A stretch of 12,982 nucleotides of DNA from an uncultured Eubacteriales bacterium (GTDB lineage: Bacteria; Bacillota; Clostridia; Oscillospirales; Oscillospiraceae): NCBI GenBank assembly GCA_900548615.1, contig URKW01000060.1:1-12982 (forward strand), read 5' to 3'. Below are positions 1-5,964 of this stretch, one piece after another. Position numbers and translations under genes: made by a program. Below the pieces are notes generated by a model that searched no databases, was not told where the DNA came from, and saw only the letters and a list, made by a program, of their open reading frames with translations. Within the stretch, counting starts at the first letter, position 1. Every line of letters begins with the position of its first letter.

Positions 1-106
1 GGTTGATGATGGTCTGCATGGAAGCACGATCCAGCGTACCATCGGGATTCACGGCAACCTTGCCGCTGGTGTCGGGGACTTGCTTTACGGTAACCAGAAT
101 CTTCAT
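1..106 (-). CDS. etfB: Electron transfer flavoprotein beta subunit, N-terminal 35 codons (cut by window edge)
   Basis: Only the start of this gene lies in the window. The first residues, MKILVTVKQVPDTSGKV, followed by a NPDGTL stretch and an ASMQTIIN stretch, are the typical opening of EtfB. EtfB is the AMP/FAD-binding beta subunit of the heterodimeric flavoprotein that passes electrons to or from acyl-CoA dehydrogenases. The ATG at 106 follows a strong GGAGGA site whose upstream edge touches the bcd stop codon, 16 bp away, so it is translated as the next gene of the same operon. In Clostridia, EtfAB pairs with butyryl-CoA dehydrogenase and in many cases bifurcates electrons between crotonyl-CoA and ferredoxin. 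Whether this one bifurcates cannot be judged from 35 residues. etfA is expected just outside the window. Confidence 0.85.
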   Translation of the reverse strand, partial: MKILVTVKQVPDTSGKVAVNPDGTLDRASMQTIIN

Positions 107-122
107 TGTCTCTTTCCTCCCC

Positions 123-1262
123 TTACAGACCCATGTTGGCGGAGATCACGATGCGCTGGACCTCACTGGTGCCTTCATAAATTTCCGTGATCTTGGCGTC
201 GCGCATCATGCGCTCCACGGGATAATCCTTAGTGTAGCCGTAGCCGCCGAACAGCTGCACCACCTTGGTGGTGGTCTTCATGGCGTGCTCGGAGGTGAAC
301 AGCTTGGCCATGGCGGCCAGCTTGGTGTAGCGCTTGCCCTCGCCCTTGGCGATAGCGGCCTGATAGGTCAGCAGGCGGCCCGCCTCGCAGCCCAGCTCCA
401 TGTCGGCCAGCGTGAACTGGGTATTCTGGAACTTGCTGATGGGCTTACCGAACTGGACACGGCCCTTGGTGTAGTTGATGGCCTCGGCCAGCGCGCCCTC
501 GGCGATGCCCAGGGACTGGGCGGCAATACCGATACGGCCGCCGTCCAGCGTGGCCATGGCGATGGAGAAGCCCTTGCCCTCCACACCCAGCAGGTTCTCC
601 TTGGGCACGATGCAGTCCTGGAACACGATCTCAGCGGTGGGACTGCCGTGGAGGCCCAGCTTTTCCTCGTGCTTGCCCACGGAGAAGCCGGGGAAGCCGC
701 TCTCCACGATGAAGGCGGAGATGCCCTTGGTACCGCGGGACTTGTCGGTCATGGCGAACACCACAAATACATCGGCCACATAGCCGTTGGTAATGAAGAT
801 CTTAGAGCCGTTCATCACATAGTGGTCGCCCACCAGCTTGGCCTCGGTCTGCCCCTTGGAGGCGTCGGAACCGGCGTTGGGTTCGGTGAGGGCGAAAGCG
901 CCCACATGATGGCCGGTGGTCAGCATGGGCAGGTACTTGGCCTTCTGCTCAGGAGTGCCGTAGGTCATGATGGGATCGCAGCACAGGCCGTTGTGGGTGG
1001 CCACGATATCGCCGGTGGAGGCGCACTGCTTGGAGAGCTCCTCGATGCAGATGGCGCTGGCCAGAGGATCGGCGCCCGCACCGCCGTACTCCTTGGGCAC
1101 GCACATGCCCATGACGCCCAGATCAAACAGCTTCTCGATGCTCTCGCGGGGATACTCGCAGGTGCGGTCGGTCTCCGCCGCAATGGGCTTGACTTCCTTT
1201 TCCGTAAACTCCGCCATCATCTTGCGGATCAGCTGATGTTCACGACTGAGATTAAAATCCAT
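123..1262 (-). CDS. bcd: Butyryl-CoA dehydrogenase (short-chain acyl-CoA dehydrogenase)
   Basis: A 379-residue flavoprotein of normal length for the clostridial Bcd family. It would reduce crotonyl-CoA to butyryl-CoA in the cytoplasm using electrons from EtfAB. Both family signatures are present: FALTEPNAGSDA at about residues 123-134 (FAD/substrate loop) and QLFGGYGYTKDYPVERMMRD at about 336-355. The catalytic base is E363 in IYEGTSE, the position used by short- and medium-chain acyl-CoA dehydrogenases. The domain order is the usual N-terminal helical domain, middle beta domain and C-terminal helical domain. The ATG at 1262 follows an AGGAG site. It lies 40 bp after the thioesterase gene and 16 bp before etfB, so it is operonic. 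Its position downstream of abfD makes it the reductive end of the 4-hydroxybutyrate route. The family call is firm. Specificity for C4 rather than another short-chain acyl-CoA is inferred from context. Confidence 0.92.
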   Translation of the reverse strand: MDFNLSREHQLIRKMMAEFTEKEVKPIAAETDRTCEYPRESIEKLFDLGVMGMCVPKEYGGAGADPLASAICIEELSKQCASTGDIVATHNGLCCDPIMTYGTPEQKAKYLPMLTTGHHVGAFALTEPNAGSDASKGQTEAKLVGDHYVMNGSKIFITNGYVADVFVVFAMTDKSRGTKGISAFIVESGFPGFSVGKHEEKLGLHGSPTAEIVFQDCIVPKENLLGVEGKGFSIAMATLDGGRIGIAAQSLGIAEGALAEAINYTKGRVQFGKPISKFQNTQFTLADMELGCEAGRLLTYQAAIAKGEGKRYTKLAAMAKLFTSEHAMKTTTKVVQLFGGYGYTKDYPVERMMRDAKITEIYEGTSEVQRIVISANMGL

Positions 1263-1302
1263 GTTGTTTCTCCTATATTTTTACTCTGTTTCGGAACGGT
1301 TC

Positions 1303-1740
1303 TTATAAAGGCATCCAGCTGCCGCTGGCGGTGGCCAGCAGCTTGCCGGTGGCGGCGTCAGTCAGCTCCGCCCGCTGGCGGATGAGGCTGCGGCCAGCCT
1401 TGACGATGAACACCTTCAGGCGCAGCTCCATGCCGAAGTCGATCCCTCGCAGGAAGGATACGGTCATATCCGTGGTAGTAGCCTCATTCTCCCCGGCGGT
1501 GAAATTGGCGACAACGCCGAAGGCGGTATCGAACATCCCCGCGATAGCACCGCCGTGGATGCCGCCCTTCTCGTTGATCTGCCAGTCTTGGGTGGGAAAG
1601 GCGTAGGTGACGGTCTGCGCCTCATAATCGCACGCCACGAGACGGGCCTGCATTTTCTCGTCAAACCCGCCGTCGTGCAGGTTCAGATAGTGGTCGGACT
1701 TCTCCTGCACCAGCTGGAGCCACGCTTGCTTCTTGTCCAT
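1303..1740 (-). CDS. PaaI-type hotdog-fold acyl-CoA thioesterase
   Basis: A 145-residue single-domain hotdog protein of the PaaI/YbgC-like thioesterase group, which hydrolyses acyl-CoA to the free acid and CoA. The diagnostic helix motif GGIHGGAIAGMFDTAFG spans about residues 59-75. H62 with the GG pair and D71 are the usual active-site positions, and TTTDMTVSFLRGI follows at 88-100. The start ATG (1740) lies 9 bp after the abfD stop codon, and its AGGAGG site overlaps that stop, so translation is probably coupled to the dehydratase. A thioesterase in a pathway that otherwise conserves the CoA bond by transfer is unusual. It may clear dead-end or stalled CoA esters or release CoA when the pool is trapped. 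Its substrate cannot be read from the sequence. Confidence 0.85.
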   Translation of the reverse strand: MDKKQAWLQLVQEKSDHYLNLHDGGFDEKMQARLVACDYEAQTVTYAFPTQDWQINEKGGIHGGAIAGMFDTAFGVVANFTAGENEATTTDMTVSFLRGIDFGMELRLKVFIVKAGRSLIRQRAELTDAATGKLLATASGSWMPL

Positions 1741-1749
1741 GCCCGCCTC

Positions 1750-3225
1750 CTACTTCTGGATACCGGCGATGTTCTTGGCCAGCTTCTTCTTGCCCTGAAT
1801 ATTCCCCTGCCGGGCGATCATGATGCGCTGGGCCTGAGGAGAGCCTGCGCCGTGCATAGATTCCGTGCGGTAGCCCACGGCCGCCGCGCCCAGACACATA
1901 TTCTCCAGGAAGCGCATGATCCGCTGGCGGTCCTCGGTGCTGACGCCCTCACGGGCGGCGAAATACTTGTTGCAGATCTCGCCGATGGTCTCGCCGTTGT
2001 TGCCCACCACGGTGTCGGACTTGAAGTCCGTCTCGCTGGGCATGGTGACCATCAGGCCGCCCGCGATGTCCTCGGCAAGGCGCACGATCTCATAGGGGAA
2101 GCGGGTGACGTTCTGCTTGCAGACGTTGGCCAGCAGCAGGTCGATCTGATAGTTGCCCGCCTTGGTGGGGCAGCCCTCGCAGGAGCAGGCGATACCGCAG
2201 GAGTAGAGCGTTTCGTTAAGGTGTGTCATCTCGATGAGCTTGTCCTTCACGGCGCTGGCTTTCTCCACGCCGTTGTACTCGGCGGCCAGTGCCGCCGCGC
2301 CGATAACCACATCGCCTACGCCCACCTTGCAGCCGCCGTAGCTCTGGCGGTGATAGCCGGCGAAGCGCTCCACGATGGTACCGGCAAACTCATACTCGCC
2401 GTTGAGGAAGATGTACTCGTTGGGGATAAAGACGTGATCCAGAACCACCAGCGCCTCCTGTCCGCCGAACTTGGCGTTGCCCACGTCGATGCAGCCCTCC
2501 TCCATCTTGCGGGTGTCGCAGGACTGGCGGCCGTAGATCATGTACAGGCCCTCGGCGTCGGTGGGGCAGGCGAAGGACACGGCATAGTCCTTGTCAGCTT
2601 CGCCCATGGCGATGGTGGGCATGAAGATGTGCCAGTGGCTGTTGATGGAGCCGGTCTGGTGGCATTTCGCGCCGCAGACCACGATGCCGTCGTCGCGGCG
2701 CTCCACCACATGGACGTACATATCAGGATCGGCCTGCTCGTGAGGCGCCTTGCTGCGGTCGCCCTTGGGGTCGGTCATAGCGCCGTCCACCGTCAGGTCG
2801 TTGTCCTGGACGTAGACCAGGAACTTTTTGAAGTTCTCGTGATAGTGGGTGCCGTACTTTTCGTCGATCTCGTAGGTGGAGGAATAGACGGCGTTGAAGG
2901 CGTCCATGCCCACGCAGCGCTGGAAGCAGGAGGCGGTCTTCTGGCCCAGCAGACGCTGCATCTTCACCTTCTTCACCAAGTCCTCGCTGGACTGGTGGAG
3001 GTGGGTGAAGCGGTTGATCTTGTGGCCGGTCAGGCTGGAGGTGGCGGTCATCAGCTCCTCGTACTGGGGATCCTGTGCCAGCGCGTAGGTCATGGCCACG
3101 CAGTTGATGGAGGGGCGGATCATGGGGTGATCCACCCAGTTGTCGATCTTTTCGCCGAACATGTACACGCGGGTGTTCAGCTTTCGCAGGGAGTCGATGT
3201 ACTCCTTCGCGGTCATCAATGCCAT
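1750..3225 (-). CDS. abfD: 4-hydroxybutyryl-CoA dehydratase / vinylacetyl-CoA delta-isomerase
   Basis: This 491-residue protein matches the length of characterised AbfD (about 490). It converts 4-hydroxybutyryl-CoA to crotonyl-CoA by a radical mechanism using FAD and one [4Fe-4S] cluster, in a cytoplasmic homotetramer. All the known ligand positions are visible: C100 and C104 (CFQRC), H292 and C299 (YHRQSYGGCK). The catalytic candidates E257 and Y296, described for the Clostridium aminobutyricum enzyme, are at the same numbers. The fold is that of acyl-CoA dehydrogenases and 4-hydroxyphenylacetate 3-monooxygenases, but the cluster ligands separate AbfD from plain hydroxylases. The AAGGAGGA site overlaps the stop of the CoA-transferase gene, and the ATG is 13 bp after that gene. 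This is the key enzyme that gives the operon its identity. A related substrate, such as a methyl-branched analogue, cannot be excluded. Confidence 0.95.
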   Translation of the reverse strand: MALMTAKEYIDSLRKLNTRVYMFGEKIDNWVDHPMIRPSINCVAMTYALAQDPQYEELMTATSSLTGHKINRFTHLHQSSEDLVKKVKMQRLLGQKTASCFQRCVGMDAFNAVYSSTYEIDEKYGTHYHENFKKFLVYVQDNDLTVDGAMTDPKGDRSKAPHEQADPDMYVHVVERRDDGIVVCGAKCHQTGSINSHWHIFMPTIAMGEADKDYAVSFACPTDAEGLYMIYGRQSCDTRKMEEGCIDVGNAKFGGQEALVVLDHVFIPNEYIFLNGEYEFAGTIVERFAGYHRQSYGGCKVGVGDVVIGAAALAAEYNGVEKASAVKDKLIEMTHLNETLYSCGIACSCEGCPTKAGNYQIDLLLANVCKQNVTRFPYEIVRLAEDIAGGLMVTMPSETDFKSDTVVGNNGETIGEICNKYFAAREGVSTEDRQRIMRFLENMCLGAAAVGYRTESMHGAGSPQAQRIMIARQGNIQGKKKLAKNIAGIQK

Positions 3226-3238
3226 TTTCGTTTCCTCC

Positions 3239-4798
3239 TTATTTGTCGTCGGCCAGACCCATCTTCTCCTCGCGGAAGATGCGGCTGTCCATCAGCTTCA
3301 GGTCGGGGGCGATCTTGGGCATGAACTCCATCTGATCCAGCACCTGGGTCTGGAGGTCAATGCCGGGGGCGATCTCGATGAGGGTCACGCCGTCGGGCCG
3401 CAGCTCAAACACGGCGCGCTCGGTGATGTACAGCACAGGCTGGCCTACCTCCACGGCGTACTTGCCGGAGAAGGTGATGTGCTCCACCTGCTGGACGAAC
3501 TTCTTCTTCGCGCCCTCCTGGGTGATGACCAGCGCGCCGTCACGGCACTCGGTCTTCAGGCCCTTGGCGGTGAAGGTGCCGCAGTAGACCACCTTCTTGG
3601 CGTTCTGGGTGATGTCGATGAAGCCGCCCGCGCCGGCAAGGCGGGTGCCGAACTTGGAGACGTTCAGGTCGCCATTGGGGGCTGTCTCGGCCAGACCCAG
3701 AAAGGCCACATCCAGACCGCCGCCCTGATAGAAGTCGAACTGCACGTTGTGGGGGATGATGGCCATGGCGTTGGCGGACGCGCCGAACTGGGTGCCGCCC
3801 ATGGGGACACCGGCAATGGAACCGGCCTCCACCGTCAGGGTCATCTTGTCGCTGATGCCCTCCTCGGCGGCCACGTTGGCGATCTTCTCCGGCGCGCCGG
3901 TGCCCAGATTGACGATGGCGTCCTGGGGCAGCTCCATGGCGGCGCGGCGGGCGATGATCTTCTTGGCGTCCAGCGGGATGGGGGGGATGGCGTCCATGGG
4001 GATGCGGTACTCGCCGGTAAGGCTTCCGTCATAGGGGGTGCCCAGACACTGCATATTGTCCTCGGCGGAGCCGATGACGATGGCGTCCACATAGATGCCG
4101 GGGATAGCCACCAGCTTGGGATCCAGCGTACCGCCCTGCACCACCTTTTCCACCTGCACGATGACCTTACCGCCGGAGTTGCGGCAGGCCTGGGCCATGG
4201 CGGTGACGTCGATGGGGCCGATCTCGTGGTGAACGGTGCAGTTGCCGTACTCGTCGGCGTAGCTGCCCCGGACGAACACCACATTGATGGGGAAGGACTT
4301 ATACAGCAGCCGCTCCTGACCCTCGATATTGACGATCTTCACGATGTCCTCGGTGGTGGCACTGTTCAGCTTGCCGCCGCCGTTGCGGGGGTCCACGAAG
4401 GTATACAGGCCCACATGGGTGATGGTGCCGATCTTGTGGGCGGCGATGTCGCGGTACATGTGGGAGATGACGCCCTGGGGCAGGTTGTAGGCCTCGATCT
4501 TGTTCTCCAGCGCCAGCGCGCCCAGAGAGGCGGCGCGATCCCAGTGTCCGCCGATGACGCGCTTGACCATACCCTCGTGGCCGTAGTGGTCGCCGCCGGT
4601 GCCGTCCCGGTGGCCCTGACCGGCCGCGAAGAACAGCGTCAGGTCACGGGGGTGGCCGGTCTCCAGGAACCGCTTTTCCACCGCCTTGCTTAAAGCTTCC
4701 GGACAGGCGGAGCTGACGAAGCCGCCGGTGGAGATGGTGTCACCGTCGTTGACCAGCAGGGCGGCCTCCTCAGCGGAGATGATGTGTACTTTTTTCAT
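3239..4798 (-). CDS. Family I acyl-CoA:carboxylate CoA-transferase (propionate/acetate CoA-transferase, YdiF/Pct type)
   Basis: A 519-residue fused alpha-beta family I CoA-transferase, the length of propionate CoA-transferase (Pct) and E. coli YdiF. The catalytic glutamate is E324 in TVEAGSIAGVPMGG, the same number as the glutamate that forms the glutamyl-CoA thioester in Clostridium propionicum Pct. The N-terminal half carries the GDTISTGGFVSSACPEAL loop (residues 18-35), and the C-terminal half carries the QGGGLDVAFLGLAE motif. By context it should load CoA from butyryl-CoA or acetyl-CoA onto 4-hydroxybutyrate (or another short hydroxy or unsaturated acid) and release butyrate or acetate. 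The dedicated 4-hydroxybutyrate CoA-transferases (AbfT/Cat2) are shorter and belong to another branch, so this is a non-orthologous choice. The gene lies 12 bp after crt with an AAGGGGG site. Family is near certain; substrate is inferred. Confidence 0.9.
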   Translation of the reverse strand: MKKVHIISAEEAALLVNDGDTISTGGFVSSACPEALSKAVEKRFLETGHPRDLTLFFAAGQGHRDGTGGDHYGHEGMVKRVIGGHWDRAASLGALALENKIEAYNLPQGVISHMYRDIAAHKIGTITHVGLYTFVDPRNGGGKLNSATTEDIVKIVNIEGQERLLYKSFPINVVFVRGSYADEYGNCTVHHEIGPIDVTAMAQACRNSGGKVIVQVEKVVQGGTLDPKLVAIPGIYVDAIVIGSAEDNMQCLGTPYDGSLTGEYRIPMDAIPPIPLDAKKIIARRAAMELPQDAIVNLGTGAPEKIANVAAEEGISDKMTLTVEAGSIAGVPMGGTQFGASANAMAIIPHNVQFDFYQGGGLDVAFLGLAETAPNGDLNVSKFGTRLAGAGGFIDITQNAKKVVYCGTFTAKGLKTECRDGALVITQEGAKKKFVQQVEHITFSGKYAVEVGQPVLYITERAVFELRPDGVTLIEIAPGIDLQTQVLDQMEFMPKIAPDLKLMDSRIFREEKMGLADDK

Positions 4799-4810
4799 AT
4801 GTGCGCCCCC

Positions 4811-5587
4811 TTACTTGTTCTGGAAGGCGGCGGGACGCTTCTCCAGGAACGCGCCCATGCCCTCCTTCTGGTCGGCGGTGGCGAAGCACATGGCGAACAG
4901 CTCGTTCTCAACGGCGATACCGTCGTCGATGTCCATCTGCATGCCCCGGTCGATGCAGGCCTTGGCGTACTTCACAGCGATGGGGGCGTTCTTGGTGAAG
5001 GACTTGGCCATCTCCAGCGCGCCGTCCATGAGGGCCTCGGGGGCGTAGACGGCGTTGACAAGGCCGATCTTTTCCGCCTCGTCGGCCTTGATCATCTTGC
5101 CGGAGAAGATCAGTTCCTTGGCCTTGGCCACGCCCACGCGGCGGGGCAGGCGCTGGGTGCCGGAGAAGCCGGGGGTGATGCCCAGACCCACCTCAGGCTG
5201 GCCGAACTTGGCCTTTTCGGAGGCCAGGATGATGTCGCAGCTGAGGGCCAGCTCGCAGCCGCCGCCTAGGGCGAAGCCGTTGACCGCGGCGATGGTGGGG
5301 AACTCCAGCTTTTCGATGCGGCGGAACAGGGCGCTGCCCCGCTGTCCCCAGCGGCGGCCGCCGTCCAGATCCAGCGGGTACTGCTCCCCGATGTCGGCAC
5401 CCGCCACAAAGGAGCGACCCTCGCCGGTGAGGATCATGCAGCGCACGTCGCGGTCGTTCTCCAGTGCCGTTACCACCTGCTCCAGCTCCGCGATCACGTC
5501 GCCGTTCAGGGCGTTCAGGGCTTCGGGCCGGTCGATGGTCACGATGGCGATGCTGTCTTGCTTTTCAAATCGTACAGTTTGGGACAT
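4811..5587 (-). CDS. crt: Crotonase-type enoyl-CoA hydratase (3-hydroxybutyryl-CoA dehydratase)
   Basis: A 258-residue crotonase-superfamily enzyme of the usual length, and the first gene of the operon. It interconverts crotonyl-CoA and 3-hydroxybutyryl-CoA by water addition or loss. The oxyanion-hole and signature stretch AAVNGFALGGGCELALSCDI lies at about residues 100-119. E112 and E132 (FGQPEVGLG) match the two catalytic glutamates of rat mitochondrial enoyl-CoA hydratase, so this is a true hydratase rather than an isomerase lacking one. The ATG at 5587 has an AGGAGGA site 7 bp upstream. In this context it links crotonyl-CoA to the oxidative branch (3-hydroxybutyryl-CoA, then acetoacetyl-CoA, then acetyl-CoA), which balances butyrate formation. 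The 3-hydroxybutyryl-CoA dehydrogenase and thiolase needed for that branch are not in the window. Confidence 0.9.
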   Translation of the reverse strand: MSQTVRFEKQDSIAIVTIDRPEALNALNGDVIAELEQVVTALENDRDVRCMILTGEGRSFVAGADIGEQYPLDLDGGRRWGQRGSALFRRIEKLEFPTIAAVNGFALGGGCELALSCDIILASEKAKFGQPEVGLGITPGFSGTQRLPRRVGVAKAKELIFSGKMIKADEAEKIGLVNAVYAPEALMDGALEMAKSFTKNAPIAVKYAKACIDRGMQMDIDDGIAVENELFAMCFATADQKEGMGAFLEKRPAAFQNK

Positions 5588-5643
5588 AGCGTTTCCTCCT
5601 CAGTTGATATACGATGTTCTTTATTTGGTTTTGCCTCTATATA

Positions 5644-5661
5644 TAGCAATTACCGTGCCAA
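5644..5661 (-). promoter_or_regulatory. Sigma-54 (-24/-12) promoter of the crt-abfD-bcd-etf operon
   Basis: Read on the minus strand the site is TTGGCACGGTAATTGCTA, an almost exact match to the sigma-54 consensus TTGGCACG-N4-TTGCA. The GG (5659-5658) and GC (5647-5646) are separated by the required 10 bases. The start site would be near 5634, giving a leader of about 46 nt before the crt ATG at 5587. No comparably good sigma-70 promoter was noticed in front of crt. The divergent gene encodes a sigma-54 activator and palindromes lie upstream, as this promoter class requires. Confidence 0.93.
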
Positions 5662-5698
5662 CTAATATTGTTTTTTCGACGGTATTTTACGGTGCGCG

Positions 5699-5717
5699 TT
5701 TGGTAGTTTCCACCAAA
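5699..5717. repeat. Inverted repeat TTTGGT-N7-ACCAAA between promoter and enhancer sites
   Basis: Perfect 6-bp arms (5699-5704 and 5712-5717) about 40 bp upstream of the sigma-54 promoter. It is not related in sequence to the CTATTCA palindromes. It could bind a second regulator or a bending protein, or be chance. Confidence 0.3.
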
Positions 5718-5746
5718 GAAAAGCGGCGTTATCTGGAAAATCCCTT

Positions 5747-5762
5747 TTTCGCAGCAGCGAAA
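5747..5762. repeat. Inverted repeat TTTCGC-AGCA-GCGAAA
   Basis: Perfect 6-bp arms with a 4-base loop in the space between the sigma-54 promoter and the nearest enhancer palindrome. No known factor is recognised for it. The short arms make chance possible. Confidence 0.3.
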
Positions 5763-5781
5763 GTAGTGTAGACCACACCGC

Positions 5782-5799
5782 CTATTCAGTGTTGAATAG
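5782..5799. promoter_or_regulatory. Upstream activator site 1 (enhancer palindrome)
   Basis: CTATTCA-GTGT-TGAATAG, perfect 7-bp arms. Its centre is about 156 bp upstream of the predicted start of the sigma-54 promoter at 5644-5661, a normal distance for enhancer action by looping. The identical arms and spacer length at 5910-5927 identify it as the binding site of one dimeric factor. The adjacent activator with a Fis-type HTH is the obvious candidate. Confidence 0.85.
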
Positions 5800-5906
5800 A
5801 CAGTGCAGCCTATTGCGTGGCACGTAAAAGCATATAGGCACACGTTTTTTCACATACCAACACCGCGCTGGACTGAAATTCGATTAAAACTTTGAAGCTG
5901 CACCTC

Positions 5907-5935
5907 TTGCTATTCATGTGTGAATAGAATATAAT
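5907..5935 (+). promoter_or_regulatory. Sigma-70 promoter of the activator gene
   Basis: TTGCTA (5907-5912), a 17-base spacer, then a perfect TATAAT (5930-5935). Transcription would start near 5942, leaving a leader of about 23 nt before the ATG at 5965. The spacer is almost filled by activator site 2, and site 3 covers the -10 box and start point, so binding there should block the promoter. Confidence 0.8.
5910..5927. promoter_or_regulatory. Upstream activator site 2 / operator inside the activator promoter
   Basis: CTATTCA-TGTG-TGAATAG, with arms identical to site 1 at 5782-5799. It lies about 284 bp upstream of the predicted sigma-54 start and at the same time overlaps the end of the -35 box and the spacer of the activator's own promoter. 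Confidence 0.85.
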
Positions 5936-5948
5936 CAAATGTGAATAG
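5931..5948. promoter_or_regulatory. Activator site 3 (imperfect palindrome) over the -10 box and start point
   Basis: ATAATCA-AATG-TGAATAG: the right arm is perfect and the left arm matches 5 of 7. Its centre is exactly 21 bp (two helical turns) from site 2, so two dimers would bind on the same DNA face, which favours cooperative binding. It overlaps TATAAT and the expected transcription start. Confidence 0.65.
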
Positions 5949-5950
5949 AG

Positions 5951-5958
5951 AAGGAGGG
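5951..5958 (+). promoter_or_regulatory. Ribosome binding site that sets the activator start
   Basis: AAGGAGGG ends 6 bases before the ATG at 5965. This rules out the in-frame GTG at 5941, which lies upstream of the ribosome site, at the transcription start and inside an operator. Confidence 0.85.
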
Positions 5959-5964
5959 CGTTTT

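Noticed and set aside
3..1385. Long plus-strand open frame over the bcd gene (and similar ones over abfD, the CoA-transferase, the activator and rpoN)
   Set aside because: These are antisense shadows of GC-rich genes: low-complexity Gly/His/Leu/Val or Ala/Arg composition, no ribosome site, and no family motif, while the opposite strand carries full active-site motifs.
5818..5833. Plus-strand TGGCACG...AGCAT resembling a sigma-54 promoter for the activator gene
   Set aside because: Only 9 bases separate GG and GC instead of 10, and the -12 half is poor. A much better sigma-70 promoter (TTGCTA-N17-TATAAT) lies closer to the gene.
5941..5964. GTG start at 5941 for the activator
   Set aside because: It lies upstream of the AAGGAGGG ribosome site, inside an operator and at the predicted transcription start. 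The ATG at 5965 is correctly spaced.
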